The notes under the pieces: model-generated
The model's input: the letters and a program-made list of their open reading frames with translations, nothing else
Told to the model about the DNA's origin: nothing
Databases searched by the model: none
Made by a program: the position numbers and the translations under genes
In this document: positions 1 to 5,373 of the stretch, piece after piece
Position numbering within the stretch: the stretch's first letter is position 1
Layout: every line of letters begins with the position of its first letter
Origin: Nitrosospira sp.
Lineage (GTDB): Bacteria; Pseudomonadota; Gammaproteobacteria; Burkholderiales; Nitrosomonadaceae
Assembly (NCBI GenBank): GCA_030453055.1
Contig: JAKDLC010000153.1
Location: forward strand, 1 to 5,674
Direction: 5' to 3'
DNA length: 5,674 bases

Positions 1-90
1 AGTCGAATTTTCGGGTAATGCTTGTTTGGGTCTGTCACATGCTGTCAGAGTCAGCGCCACTAAAGCGGCTGCGAGAAGTGAAAGTTTCAT
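1..90 (-). CDS. Small lipoprotein, N-terminal part (cut by window edge)
   Basis: Reading leftwards from the ATG at 88-90, 30 codons remain open to the window edge, starting MKLSLLAAALVALTLTAC. This is a type II signal peptide: Lys2, a hydrophobic stretch at about residues 3-15 and the lipobox LTAC with the lipidated Cys at 18, followed by Asp. A good ribosome binding site (AAGGA, about 9 bases before the ATG) supports the start. The signal peptide is almost the same as those of the two genes upstream (264-473 and 584-817), so it is the third member of a tandem paralogous set. The mature part begins CDRPKQALPENST and the rest lies outside the window, so function and length are unknown. By the E. 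coli rule, Asp right after the lipidated Cys predicts retention in the inner membrane; whether that rule holds in this organism is inference. Confidence 0.85.
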   Translation of the reverse strand, partial: MKLSLLAAALVALTLTACDRPKQALPENST

Positions 91-142
91 AAGTTGGCTT
101 CCTTAATATAAAATATAAAATAAAATAGACTGTTCAAACCAT

Positions 143-169
143 ATTATATAGCAAAAATAACCGCGTCAA
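143..169 (-). promoter_or_regulatory. Candidate sigma70 promoter of the leftmost lipoprotein gene
   Basis: On the minus strand there is TTGACG (164-169) and TATAAT (143-148) with a 15-base spacer; reading the -10 two bases further on as TAATAT gives 17. Both hexamers are close to consensus, and the predicted start lies about 45 bases before the ATG at 90. The spacer of the best -10 is short, which is the weak point. The surrounding gap (91-263) is very AT-rich and holds no other gene that I can support. Confidence 0.5.
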
Positions 170-263
170 TCGAATTTGAGTCAATTGATTATGGATTTGC
201 TGACTTATCGTATCAATTTGAGCAATAAAAGCCCATTCCGAAGGAACAATCGTTATTTGCCCG

Positions 264-473
264 TTATTTCTTGGGCTCTTCTTTCTTGCCGCCGGCGGCA
301 TCTTTAGGACCAGTGGCGGCGTCCGTCGAGGATGAATCAAGCTCGTCGAAATTCGGCGCTGATTTACGTTCGACCATGGCAGAAGGGGGCGGTTTGTCCA
401 TAGGATGTTTTTTACTATCACAAGCGGTCAATATCAGCCCCGCCAAGGCGATAGCAAGAAATGAGTATTTCAT
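264..473 (-). CDS. Small tandem lipoprotein (69 aa)
   Basis: A 69-residue protein beginning MKYSFLAIALAGLILTAC, with lipobox LTAC and Cys18 as the lipidated residue. The mature part is about 52 residues, hydrophilic and probably disordered: Pro-rich near residues 27-30 (KPPPS), Ser/Asp-rich around 44-51 and ending in a Lys/Glu/Pro tail (KKEEPKK). It shares a PPS-then-basic motif (PPPSAMVERK) with the neighbour at 584-817 (YPPSLWEKRE), which supports paralogy beyond the signal peptide. The ATG at 471-473 is preferred because it gives a complete signal peptide and has AGGG upstream; an ATG at 478-480 is out of frame. It has its own promoter just after the neighbour's terminator. No known domain is recognised. 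It is presumably membrane-anchored facing the periplasm; Asp19 suggests the inner membrane by the E. coli sorting rule. Confidence 0.82.
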   Translation of the reverse strand: MKYSFLAIALAGLILTACDSKKHPMDKPPPSAMVERKSAPNFDELDSSSTDAATGPKDAAGGKKEEPKK

Positions 474-504
474 TATTCATTACCCTATACTATTACAAAA
501 AAGC

Positions 505-533
505 AGTATAACAAATATGGGTGGGTCATTCAA
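505..533 (-). promoter_or_regulatory. Sigma70-type promoter of the 69-aa lipoprotein gene
   Basis: The minus strand reads TTGAAT (528-533), a spacer of exactly 17 bases, then TATACT (505-510). The predicted start is near 498, giving a leader of about 25 bases to the ATG at 473. The -35 box begins only a few bases beyond the terminator of the preceding gene, so this gene appears to be its own transcription unit. Confidence 0.65.
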
Positions 534-541
534 TCTGAAAA
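527..541. repeat. Duplicated upstream block, copy 1 (partner at 876-891)
   Basis: Positions 527-541 and 876-891 are the same sequence apart from one extra base in the second copy (plus strand CATTCAATCTGAAAA versus CATTCAAATCTGAAAA). They lie 54 and 59 bases upstream of the start codons of the 69-aa and 77-aa lipoproteins. The simplest reading is that the gene duplication carried its upstream region along. In copy 1 the block supplies the -35 box; copy 2 has no matching -10 at 17 bases. Confidence 0.6.
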
Positions 542-568
542 AAAGCCGTCCCGAAGGACGGCTTTTTT
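538..568 (-). terminator. Intrinsic terminator with UUCG tetraloop, after the 77-aa lipoprotein gene
   Basis: A perfect 7-bp GC-rich stem (GCCGTCC 545-551 with GGACGGC 556-562) is flanked by A and T tracts (538-544 and 563-568) that lengthen the stem. Read on the minus strand the loop is UUCG closed by C-G, the very stable tetraloop typical of terminators, followed by a run of seven T. It lies 16 bases past the stop at 584-586. The A tract on the other side would also let it act on plus-strand transcription. Confidence 0.92.
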
Positions 569-583
569 ACCGTGGGGTTATTT

Positions 584-817
584 TTATTTGGGTTTATCTT
601 GCGACGGTGCATCCATCTTGGGCTGATCTTTCTTTGCTTCAGCCTCAGCCTTCTGGGCCGCCTCAATTTCCGCATCACTGACTTGTCCTTCACGTTTTTC
701 CCAGAGACTGGGGGGATATTGTCCCGGTTTCCCTTCTCCGGGCTCTTTCTGTCTCATTTGGTCACATCCGGTTAGTACTAGTGTTACCAGGGCGGCGGCG
801 AGGAGCGAGTACTTCAT
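584..817 (-). CDS. Small tandem lipoprotein (77 aa)
   Basis: A 77-residue protein starting MKYSLLAAALVTLVLTGC, with lipobox LTGC and Cys18 followed by Asp. The mature portion is about 60 residues, Pro/Gly-rich at residues 25-36, with a PPSLWEKRE motif shared with the next gene, then an Ala/Glu/Lys-rich stretch (about residues 47-65) likely to form a charged helix, and a Lys/Pro-rich tail. The start at 815-817 is well supported by AAGGAG about 9 bases upstream (complement of 826-834). It is first in transcription order of the three tandem paralogues and is closed by the strong terminator at 538-568. I could not find a convincing promoter; a partial copy of the downstream gene's promoter block lies at 876-891. 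No characterised family is recognised, so the role is unknown. Confidence 0.85.
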   Translation of the reverse strand: MKYSLLAAALVTLVLTGCDQMRQKEPGEGKPGQYPPSLWEKREGQVSDAEIEAAQKAEAEAKKDQPKMDAPSQDKPK

Positions 818-875
818 TGTTTTAATCTCCTTTATATGGTTTATAACGAGTCACGGGTCACAAAAGCGTTTCGGC

Positions 876-891
876 CATTCAAATCTGAAAA
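876..891. repeat. Duplicated upstream block, copy 2 (partner at 527-541)
   Basis: Second copy of the block described at 527-541, upstream of the 77-aa lipoprotein gene. It retains TTGAAT on the minus strand, but the expected -10 position reads GACCCG, so it may be a decayed promoter or a shared binding site. The gap 818-1053 around it has no gene I can support. Confidence 0.5.
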
Positions 892-900
892 GACCACTCT

Positions 901-924
901 CTTAATAGCCACTATCTTAATAGC
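901..924. repeat. Short direct repeat CTTAATAGC x2
   Basis: CTTAATAGC occurs at 901-909 and 916-924, a period of 15 bases. It lies in the gap between roxA and the 77-aa lipoprotein gene. It could be a pair of regulator half-sites or chance; the sequence alone does not decide. Confidence 0.35.
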
Positions 925-1053
925 AGAATTCAGAAATGTTGTCCAGTCGTTTATGGTCCGTCCAGAACCGTAAGCAAGGGTGGTAACGGCCAAGGGACAA
1001 GGCTTTCGGTCGTTCGTCAAAGCGGTGGTTTGCCCATCCGCATCGGGAATGCT

Positions 1054-2175
1054 TCATGGGCATATCTCAATATGCCCATAGCGGTACCATTGGTAAAGCA
1101 GGGCAAGGACCTCGCCGTCAAGCGCTTCCGCCGTTGGCAAGATATGGGAATCGGCCAACGTTTCCAACGATCGTCGGGCTGCAAGGCCGACTGTGTACGC
1201 GTCGCCATTCAAAAAAACAGTTTTTCCCCTGCACAGCATGCGGCTTTTCAGATCCAACTGTACTCCGTTTTTTTCAGCCTGATCCGCAAATTTTTTCCGA
1301 GTCACGGGATGCGGTGGTGGCGTAAAAAAAACATGGGACTTGGGCTCGGTGAGATAGATTCCCATAAAGCGTTCTATGTCAGCGTCGCTCCATTTGATTA
1401 TATCGAGCGCCGCGCTCATCTGACGCACCATGGCTGGACTGATGCGCCCCGGATGGGATTGCAAGCTGATATCCGGGTCACGATACATGCCTTCGATTGC
1501 AATATGGTCCTGCAGGTAAATGAGAAACTGGGTCGCAAGTTCCTGATAACCAGGTGCGCGAAACCCGATCGAATACGTCATGCAGTCATCCTTTGCGACG
1601 CCATTGTGGGCGTAGCCGGGGGGCAGATACAGCATATCGCCGGATTCCAGTACCCATTCTTGTTCCGGTCTGAAATCATGCAGGATTTTTATCGGCGCAT
1701 CCACAATCAATCTTTTATCCCGCTGGGCTGATATCTGCCAATATCTGCGCCCCATTCCCTGCAGCAGGAAAACATCGTATGAGTCAAAATGCGGCCCGAC
1801 TCCGCCCTCGCCGGGTGCATAACTGACCATCAGATCGTCCAGCCGTGAGTGGGGGATAAAATTGAACCTGAGCAATAATTCACGGGCAGCGGGCAGGAAA
1901 TGATTGACGTCCTGTACCAGCAACGTCCATCGTTTCTTTGGCAGACGCGAAAAAAAGCGAGGTGTAAAAGGGCCATGCCCGACCTGCCATTTGCCATTCT
2001 TCCGTGCGATCAAACGGGATTGCGCGTCGTTCCGGCAGGCGAGACCGATAAGATCGTCGCGAGTCAGCAGTCCCCGAAAGCCGGGGAGGGCGCCACGCAC
2101 CAGCAGGGGTTTTTTCTGCCAGTAATCGCGGAGAAAATCGCCAGGCGACAGACCACCCAGCAGTTCGGTTCTCAT
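1054..2175 (-). CDS. roxA: RoxA/YcfD-type ribosomal protein arginine hydroxylase (JmjC cupin)
   Basis: A 373-residue Fe(II)/2-oxoglutarate oxygenase of the JmjC (cupin) fold, the same length as E. coli YcfD, which hydroxylates an arginine of ribosomal protein L16 in the cytoplasm. The metal triad is visible: His129 and Asp131 in GPHFDSYDVFLLQG, and His190 in PPGYAHNGVA. Other YcfD-like stretches are GKWQVGHGPF (61-70), DDLMVSYAPG (113-122), SGDMLYLPPG (178-187) and YSIGFRAPG (201-209). Residues after about 210 form the C-terminal dimerisation and winged-helix part of the family. The start at 2173-2175 is the only good one: the frame is open just from the mutL stop and no other ATG precedes it, though no clear ribosome binding site is seen. 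The 30-base gap to mutL suggests co-transcription and perhaps coupled translation. The exact residue and protein target here are inferred from the family. Confidence 0.93.
   Translation of the reverse strand: MRTELLGGLSPGDFLRDYWQKKPLLVRGALPGFRGLLTRDDLIGLACRNDAQSRLIARKNGKWQVGHGPFTPRFFSRLPKKRWTLLVQDVNHFLPAARELLLRFNFIPHSRLDDLMVSYAPGEGGVGPHFDSYDVFLLQGMGRRYWQISAQRDKRLIVDAPIKILHDFRPEQEWVLESGDMLYLPPGYAHNGVAKDDCMTYSIGFRAPGYQELATQFLIYLQDHIAIEGMYRDPDISLQSHPGRISPAMVRQMSAALDIIKWSDADIERFMGIYLTEPKSHVFFTPPPHPVTRKKFADQAEKNGVQLDLKSRMLCRGKTVFLNGDAYTVGLAARRSLETLADSHILPTAEALDGEVLALLYQWYRYGHIEICP
1056..1079 (-). other. Perfect 10-bp hairpin overlapping the roxA stop codon
   Basis: ATGGGCATAT (1056-1065) and ATATGCCCAT (1070-1079) are exact inverse complements with a 4-base loop. 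The hairpin covers the last codons and touches the TGA stop of roxA (1054-1056). No T run follows on the minus strand, so it is not a standard intrinsic terminator; it may protect the mRNA 3' end. The segment 1031-1037 (TGCCCAT) could pair with 1056-1062 instead, giving a competing fold. Confidence 0.5.
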
Positions 2176-2205
2176 CGAGGCATATATCCGGACGCGAGCA
2201 TCGGT

Positions 2206-4011
2206 TTATCTGCCTCGCATGAACATCCTGTCTAAATCGGCAAGACTGATTTCAAACCATGTTGGCCTGCCGTGATTACACTGACCGGAACGTTCCGTCG
2301 TCTCCATTTCGCGTAACAATGCATTCATTTCCGGAACGGTCAGCATGCGGTTGGCTCGAGCCGCACCATGGCAGGCCATGGTCGAGAGAAGCTCATTGCG
2401 CCTGCCGGTCAATGCCTGGCTGGCGCCAAATTCACGGATATCACGCAATACGTCGTGTGCCAGTTTTACCACATCGGCATCCTTGAGCGGGATTGGCGTC
2501 GCCCGCACCACTAGCATGGTTGGGGAGAATACAGAGATTTCAAACCCGAGTTCGCGCAAGACGGCGCTGTTTTCTTCGACTGTCGCGATATCGAGGCTGT
2601 CCGCCTGAAATGTCGCGGGGATCAGCAAGGGCTGCGTAGAGAGCCTATGATGATCCAGTGCTGATTTGAGTTTTTCATATAATATTCGCTCATGCGCCGC
2701 GTGCATGTCCACGATCACCAAGCCTCGATCGTTCTGCGACAGGATATAGATGCCGAGGAGTTGCCCCAAGGCAAACCCCAATGGGGGAGCCTCCTGTTTC
2801 TCCTCAATGATCGCCGGGACGATCGACGCATCCGGTGATTCCGGATCATTGCCAAACAGAGTCTGATAAAACGCGTGTGATTGGGCCACCCCCAAAGGGC
2901 GCGCAAACGGCATAAGCGGCATGACGCTTTGCCGCGAATACGTGGAAAGCGGAGCAGCCGCCTTCGGCGTCCCTGGTTCCGATTCCGTGTTGCCGGCTGT
3001 GGACATCGATGCCGCGGACGCCAGTTGCGGAGACGCCAGCGCCTTGTTGATTGAGTGAAAAATGAATTGATGCAGCGCACGCGAATCGCGGAATTGCACC
3101 TCGGTTTTAGTGGGATGCACATTCACATCCACGCCCTCGGCGTTCATCTCCAGGAACAGCGCAAAAACCGGCTGCCGATCCAGATGGAGCACATCGCGAT
3201 AAGCCTCGCGTAGCGCATGAGCAATCAGTTTGTCGCGTACGAAGCGGCCATTGACGAAAAAATACTGGGCATCGCGAGAAGATCGCGAGTAGAGGGGCGA
3301 CGCCGCCGCGCCCCACAGCCGCAAATCAGCCGCCTGCTCGTCGACGAACACCGAGGCTTGGCTGAATTCATCGCCCAGTATCGCCGTGATGCGCAGCCTT
3401 GCATCCGCTGAGCGCAAATGCCTGCGCACGGCGCCGTTGTGTTGCAGCGTAAAGCCGATGTCAGGGCGGGATAACGCAATGCGCTTGAATGCTTCTTCGC
3501 AATGGGCGAATTCTGTGGCTTCGGTCTTCAGAAATTTACGCCGTGCGGGGGTGTTGAAGTAGAGGTCATGCATTTCCACCGAAGTGCCGGAAACGAGCGC
3601 CGCGGGTTCAGGCTGCGATAGATGACCGCCTTTTGCTTCCATCCGCCAGGCGTGTTTTTCTCCCGCTTTACGGCTTGCCAGCATCAGACGCGAAACTGCT
3701 GCGATACTTGCCAAGGCCTCACCACGGAAACCCAGGCTCGCCACTTTCTGCAAATCTTCCAGCGTGTTGATCTTGCTGGTCGCATGGCGGGCAAGCGCAA
3801 GGGGAAGATCATCCCGTGAAATCCCGATCCCGTTATCGGCGACTCGGATCAGCCGGGTTCCGCCTTGAAACAGTTGCACCGTTATTTCGGTAGCTTTTGC
3901 ATCCACGCTGTTCTCCAGCATCTCCTTGAGCGCTGACGCCGGGCGCCCGATCACCTCTCCAGCGGAAATCTGGCTGATGAGCAGGTCGGGAAGAAGCTTG
4001 ATCGCGTTCAT
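2206..4011 (-). CDS. mutL: DNA mismatch repair protein MutL (endonuclease type)
   Basis: With the ATG at 4009-4011 the protein is 601 residues. MutL couples mismatch recognition by MutS to strand removal. The N-terminal GHKL ATPase shows ENSVDA (33-38, Glu33 the expected general base, Asn34 for magnesium), DNGIGI (59-64), GFRGEAL (94-100) and the MutL hallmark NTPARRKFLK (153-162). A low-complexity linker spans about 331-410. The C-terminal domain has QPLLIP (460-465), matching the beta-clamp-binding motif, and the endonuclease set DMHAAHERILYE (435-446), ACHGAARANR (546-555) and CNHGRPT (578-584). This points to a self-nicking MutL. A start 10 codons earlier (4041) is possible but the extension is not MutL-like and its ATG overlaps a TATAAT. 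GEVIGRPAS replaces the usual GEVVERPAS. It is followed by roxA after 30 bases. Confidence 0.97.
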   Translation of the reverse strand: MNAIKLLPDLLISQISAGEVIGRPASALKEMLENSVDAKATEITVQLFQGGTRLIRVADNGIGISRDDLPLALARHATSKINTLEDLQKVASLGFRGEALASIAAVSRLMLASRKAGEKHAWRMEAKGGHLSQPEPAALVSGTSVEMHDLYFNTPARRKFLKTEATEFAHCEEAFKRIALSRPDIGFTLQHNGAVRRHLRSADARLRITAILGDEFSQASVFVDEQAADLRLWGAAASPLYSRSSRDAQYFFVNGRFVRDKLIAHALREAYRDVLHLDRQPVFALFLEMNAEGVDVNVHPTKTEVQFRDSRALHQFIFHSINKALASPQLASAASMSTAGNTESEPGTPKAAAPLSTYSRQSVMPLMPFARPLGVAQSHAFYQTLFGNDPESPDASIVPAIIEEKQEAPPLGFALGQLLGIYILSQNDRGLVIVDMHAAHERILYEKLKSALDHHRLSTQPLLIPATFQADSLDIATVEENSAVLRELGFEISVFSPTMLVVRATPIPLKDADVVKLAHDVLRDIREFGASQALTGRRNELLSTMACHGAARANRMLTVPEMNALLREMETTERSGQCNHGRPTWFEISLADLDRMFMRGR

Positions 4012-4039
4012 GGACGAAGGGGAGAAAAGGTGCGCCACC

Positions 4040-4045
4040 ATTATA
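4040..4045 (-). promoter_or_regulatory. Candidate -10 box for mutL
   Basis: The minus strand reads TATAAT at 4040-4045. A start about 7 bases on would lie near 4033, about 20 bases before the MutL ATG at 4011, and would exclude the upstream ATG at 4041 from the message. No -35 box is found at 16-18 bases (the site reads about CGGCAC), so the evidence is one hexamer. Confidence 0.35.
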
Positions 4046-4073
4046 CCGTTCGTGGTTGCGTCGTGCCGCGCGC

Positions 4074-4100
4074 AAAAAATATTCGGAGCGGCGATCGCTC
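4074..4100 (-). terminator. Candidate intrinsic terminator after cysB
   Basis: On the minus strand GAGCG (4096-4100) pairs with CGCTC (4086-4090) around a 5-base loop, followed by CGAATA and six T (4074-4079). The stem is short but all strong-paired at its core, and the T run starts six bases late, so it may be a weak terminator. It sits about 80 bases beyond the cysB stop and just before mutL, consistent with separating the two units. Confidence 0.4.
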
Positions 4101-4110
4101 GTCACTTGGA

Positions 4111-4144
4111 TATACCCGCGGTTTCCGGGGCCGTCGCGGTTATA
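4111..4144. repeat. Inverted repeat between cysB and mutL
   Basis: TATACCCGCG (4111-4120) and CGCGGTTATA (4135-4144) are inverse complements at 9 of 10 positions, separated by 14 bases. On the cysB transcript this would form a hairpin some 35 bases after the stop, without a T run directly after it. It could be part of the cysB 3' end or an operator upstream of mutL. Confidence 0.4.
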
Positions 4145-4177
4145 GTCCCAATCCCCGTCCAACTACCGGATTTAGGT

Positions 4178-5101
4178 TTAACGTTCCTCCATCGCCGCTT
4201 TGATTACGGTATGGCTAAGGTGCGGGGCAAAGAATTCAATAAAGTCATATACATAACTTCGCAAATAACTGGTACGGCTGATGCCGATGCGAGTGGTGCT
4301 TGGCTCGAACAAGTGGCTTGCGTCAATGGATCTGAGGTGTTTGTCGCGTTTGGGGTCAAACGCCATCTGCGCCAGAATGCCAATACCCAACCCCACTTCC
4401 ACGTAGGTCTTGATCACATCCGCGTCGATCGCCGTGAGCACCACGTTAGGAATCAATCCTTTTGCATCGAACGCCTGGTTGATTTTCGAGCGGCCGGTGA
4501 AGGCAAAATCATAGGTAATGATCGGGTATTGGGCGATGGCCTCCAGCGTCAATTTCTCGAGTTTAAGCAGCGGATGTCCCGGCGTGACGATGACGCAGCG
4601 ATTCCATTGGTAGCACGGCAGCATCACCAGTTCATGAAATAGTTCGATAGCTTCGGTGGCGATAGCGATGTCCGCCTCCCCCGAGGTGACCAGTTTTGCT
4701 ATCTGCGTCGGGTTGCCCTGGCGCAAAATCAACCTCACCTTGGGGTAGCGTGCGGTAAAATGCTTTATCGGGGTGGGCAGCGCATATCGCGCCTGCGTAT
4801 GGGTCGTAGCGATGGTGAGAGAGCCGGTGGCTTCGTTGGCGAATTCCTGACCGACCTGTTTCAGGTTCTTTGCGTCTCTCAGCATTCTTTCGGCAATTTC
4901 GAGAATGACCTGTCCCGGCGGCGTGACTTCAACTACGCGTTTGCCGTTGCGCACAAAAATATCTATCCCAAGCTCGTTTTCCAGGAGGCGAATCTGCTTG
5001 CTTATCCCCGGTTGCGAGGTATGCAGAATTTCAGCGGCTTTGGACAAATTCAGGCCCTGACTGGCGACTTCGCATAAGTAACGCAGTTGCTGCAATTTCA
5101 T
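4178..5101 (-). CDS. cysB: CysB-type LysR family regulator of sulfur assimilation
   Basis: A 307-residue LysR-type regulator. The first line, [20 protein letters not shown], is nearly that of E. coli CysB, and the winged helix-turn-helix spans about 18-45 with [14 protein letters not shown] (28-41) as recognition helix region. The effector domain keeps [11 protein letters not shown] (99-109), holding the sulfate-contacting residues Thr100, Thr102 and Gln103 at the same numbers as in E. coli, plus CYQWNR with Trp166 and FTGRS with Thr202. In enterobacteria CysB with N-acetylserine activates cysteine biosynthesis genes. The C-terminus stops at AMEER, about 17 residues shorter than E. coli CysB, after the conserved APHLS region, so this looks natural. 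Transcribed divergently from a sulfite reductase gene, its probable target. Ribosome binding site weak. A Cbl-like paralogue cannot be ruled out, but CysB is the better name. Confidence 0.95.
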   Translation of the reverse strand: MKLQQLRYLCEVASQGLNLSKAAEILHTSQPGISKQIRLLENELGIDIFVRNGKRVVEVTPPGQVILEIAERMLRDAKNLKQVGQEFANEATGSLTIATTHTQARYALPTPIKHFTARYPKVRLILRQGNPTQIAKLVTSGEADIAIATEAIELFHELVMLPCYQWNRCVIVTPGHPLLKLEKLTLEAIAQYPIITYDFAFTGRSKINQAFDAKGLIPNVVLTAIDADVIKTYVEVGLGIGILAQMAFDPKRDKHLRSIDASHLFEPSTTRIGISRTSYLRSYVYDFIEFFAPHLSHTVIKAAMEER

Positions 5102-5185
5102 GATTTCTGTTTTAACCCGGATGTTTCATAAATTGACGCACGCCCTTGCTGGTCTTTTGTTTCATATGGGAATTTTGCTCTGTCG

Positions 5186-5205
5186 GGCGTATGAGCAGCT
5201 ACGCC
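5186..5205. promoter_or_regulatory. Inverted repeat GGCGTA-N8-TACGCC, candidate operator
   Basis: A perfect 6-bp inverted repeat (5186-5191 and 5200-5205) with an 8-base spacer lies about 85 bases upstream of cysB in the divergent control region. The arm spacing suits a dimeric regulator, but it is GC-richer than usual CysB sites, so the cognate protein, if any, is unknown. It could also fold as a hairpin in the cysB leader if transcription starts upstream of it. Confidence 0.4.
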
Positions 5206-5262
5206 GCTCTTTCACAAAATCCTGCGCAATCATCACGCGAATAGATGAAACGTCCGGGCTAA

Positions 5263-5277
5263 ATAACGATAGGTTAT
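5263..5277. promoter_or_regulatory. LysR-type T-N11-A dyad, candidate CysB binding site
   Basis: ATAAC-GATAG-GTTAT is a perfect 5-bp dyad containing a T-N11-A core (T at 5264, A at 5276), the general recognition pattern of LysR-type regulators. Its centre at 5270 is about 64 bases before the plus-strand start predicted from the promoter at 5298-5327, the usual primary activator site. AT-rich arms of the ATAA/TTAT kind also agree with known CysB sites. The match to this particular regulator is inference. Confidence 0.55.
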
Positions 5278-5297
5278 AATAATCTAACACAATATTC

Positions 5298-5327
5298 TTG
5301 CATGATATATGTCCGCGTTGCTATTAT
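5298..5327 (+). promoter_or_regulatory. Candidate promoter of the sulfite reductase gene
   Basis: TTGCAT (5298-5303) and TATTAT (5322-5327) are separated by 18 bases. The predicted start near 5334 leaves a 5' leader of about 65 bases. An alternative -10, TATAAT at 5275-5280, has no -35 partner and overlaps the LysR dyad. The imperfect boxes fit an activator-dependent promoter. Confidence 0.45.
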
Positions 5328-5373
5328 GTGCGTTTATATTGGCGATCCATCTTGCCACGAGCATCAAGCCGGT

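Noticed and set aside
183..218. AATTGAT / ATCAATT inverted repeat in the gap 91-263
   Set aside because: Seven AT-rich bases with a 22-base spacer in very AT-rich DNA is easily chance; no T run makes it a terminator.
134..421. Minus-strand 95-codon open frame
   Set aside because: It overlaps most of the 69-aa lipoprotein in another frame; that lipoprotein has a signal peptide, promoter and paralogues, and this frame has none.
271..775. Plus-strand open frames across the lipoprotein cluster
   Set aside because: They run antisense through the lipoproteins and the terminator hairpin; no start signals or known domains.
836..973. 45-codon plus-strand ORF (MVYNESRVTK...)
   Set aside because: No ribosome binding site before its ATG, it covers repeats and the probable control region of the 77-aa lipoprotein, and resembles nothing I know.
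1002..1023. GCTTT/AAAGC stem in the gap after roxA as a terminator
   Set aside because: Five-bp stem with a 12-base loop and no following T run on the minus strand.
1030..1731. Long plus-strand open frame (233 codons)
   Set aside because: It lies wholly antisense to roxA, whose catalytic motifs are intact; the translation has no recognisable family and no ribosome binding site was seen.
4178..4240. Truncated CysB C-terminus as a frameshift
   Set aside because: The protein ends after the conserved APHLS segment and no other frame continues the E. coli-like tail; length variation at this end seems natural.
3926..4642. Plus-strand open frame (238 codons)
   Set aside because: It spans parts of mutL and cysB on the opposite strand plus the gap between; no family resemblance, so it is a shadow of two real genes.
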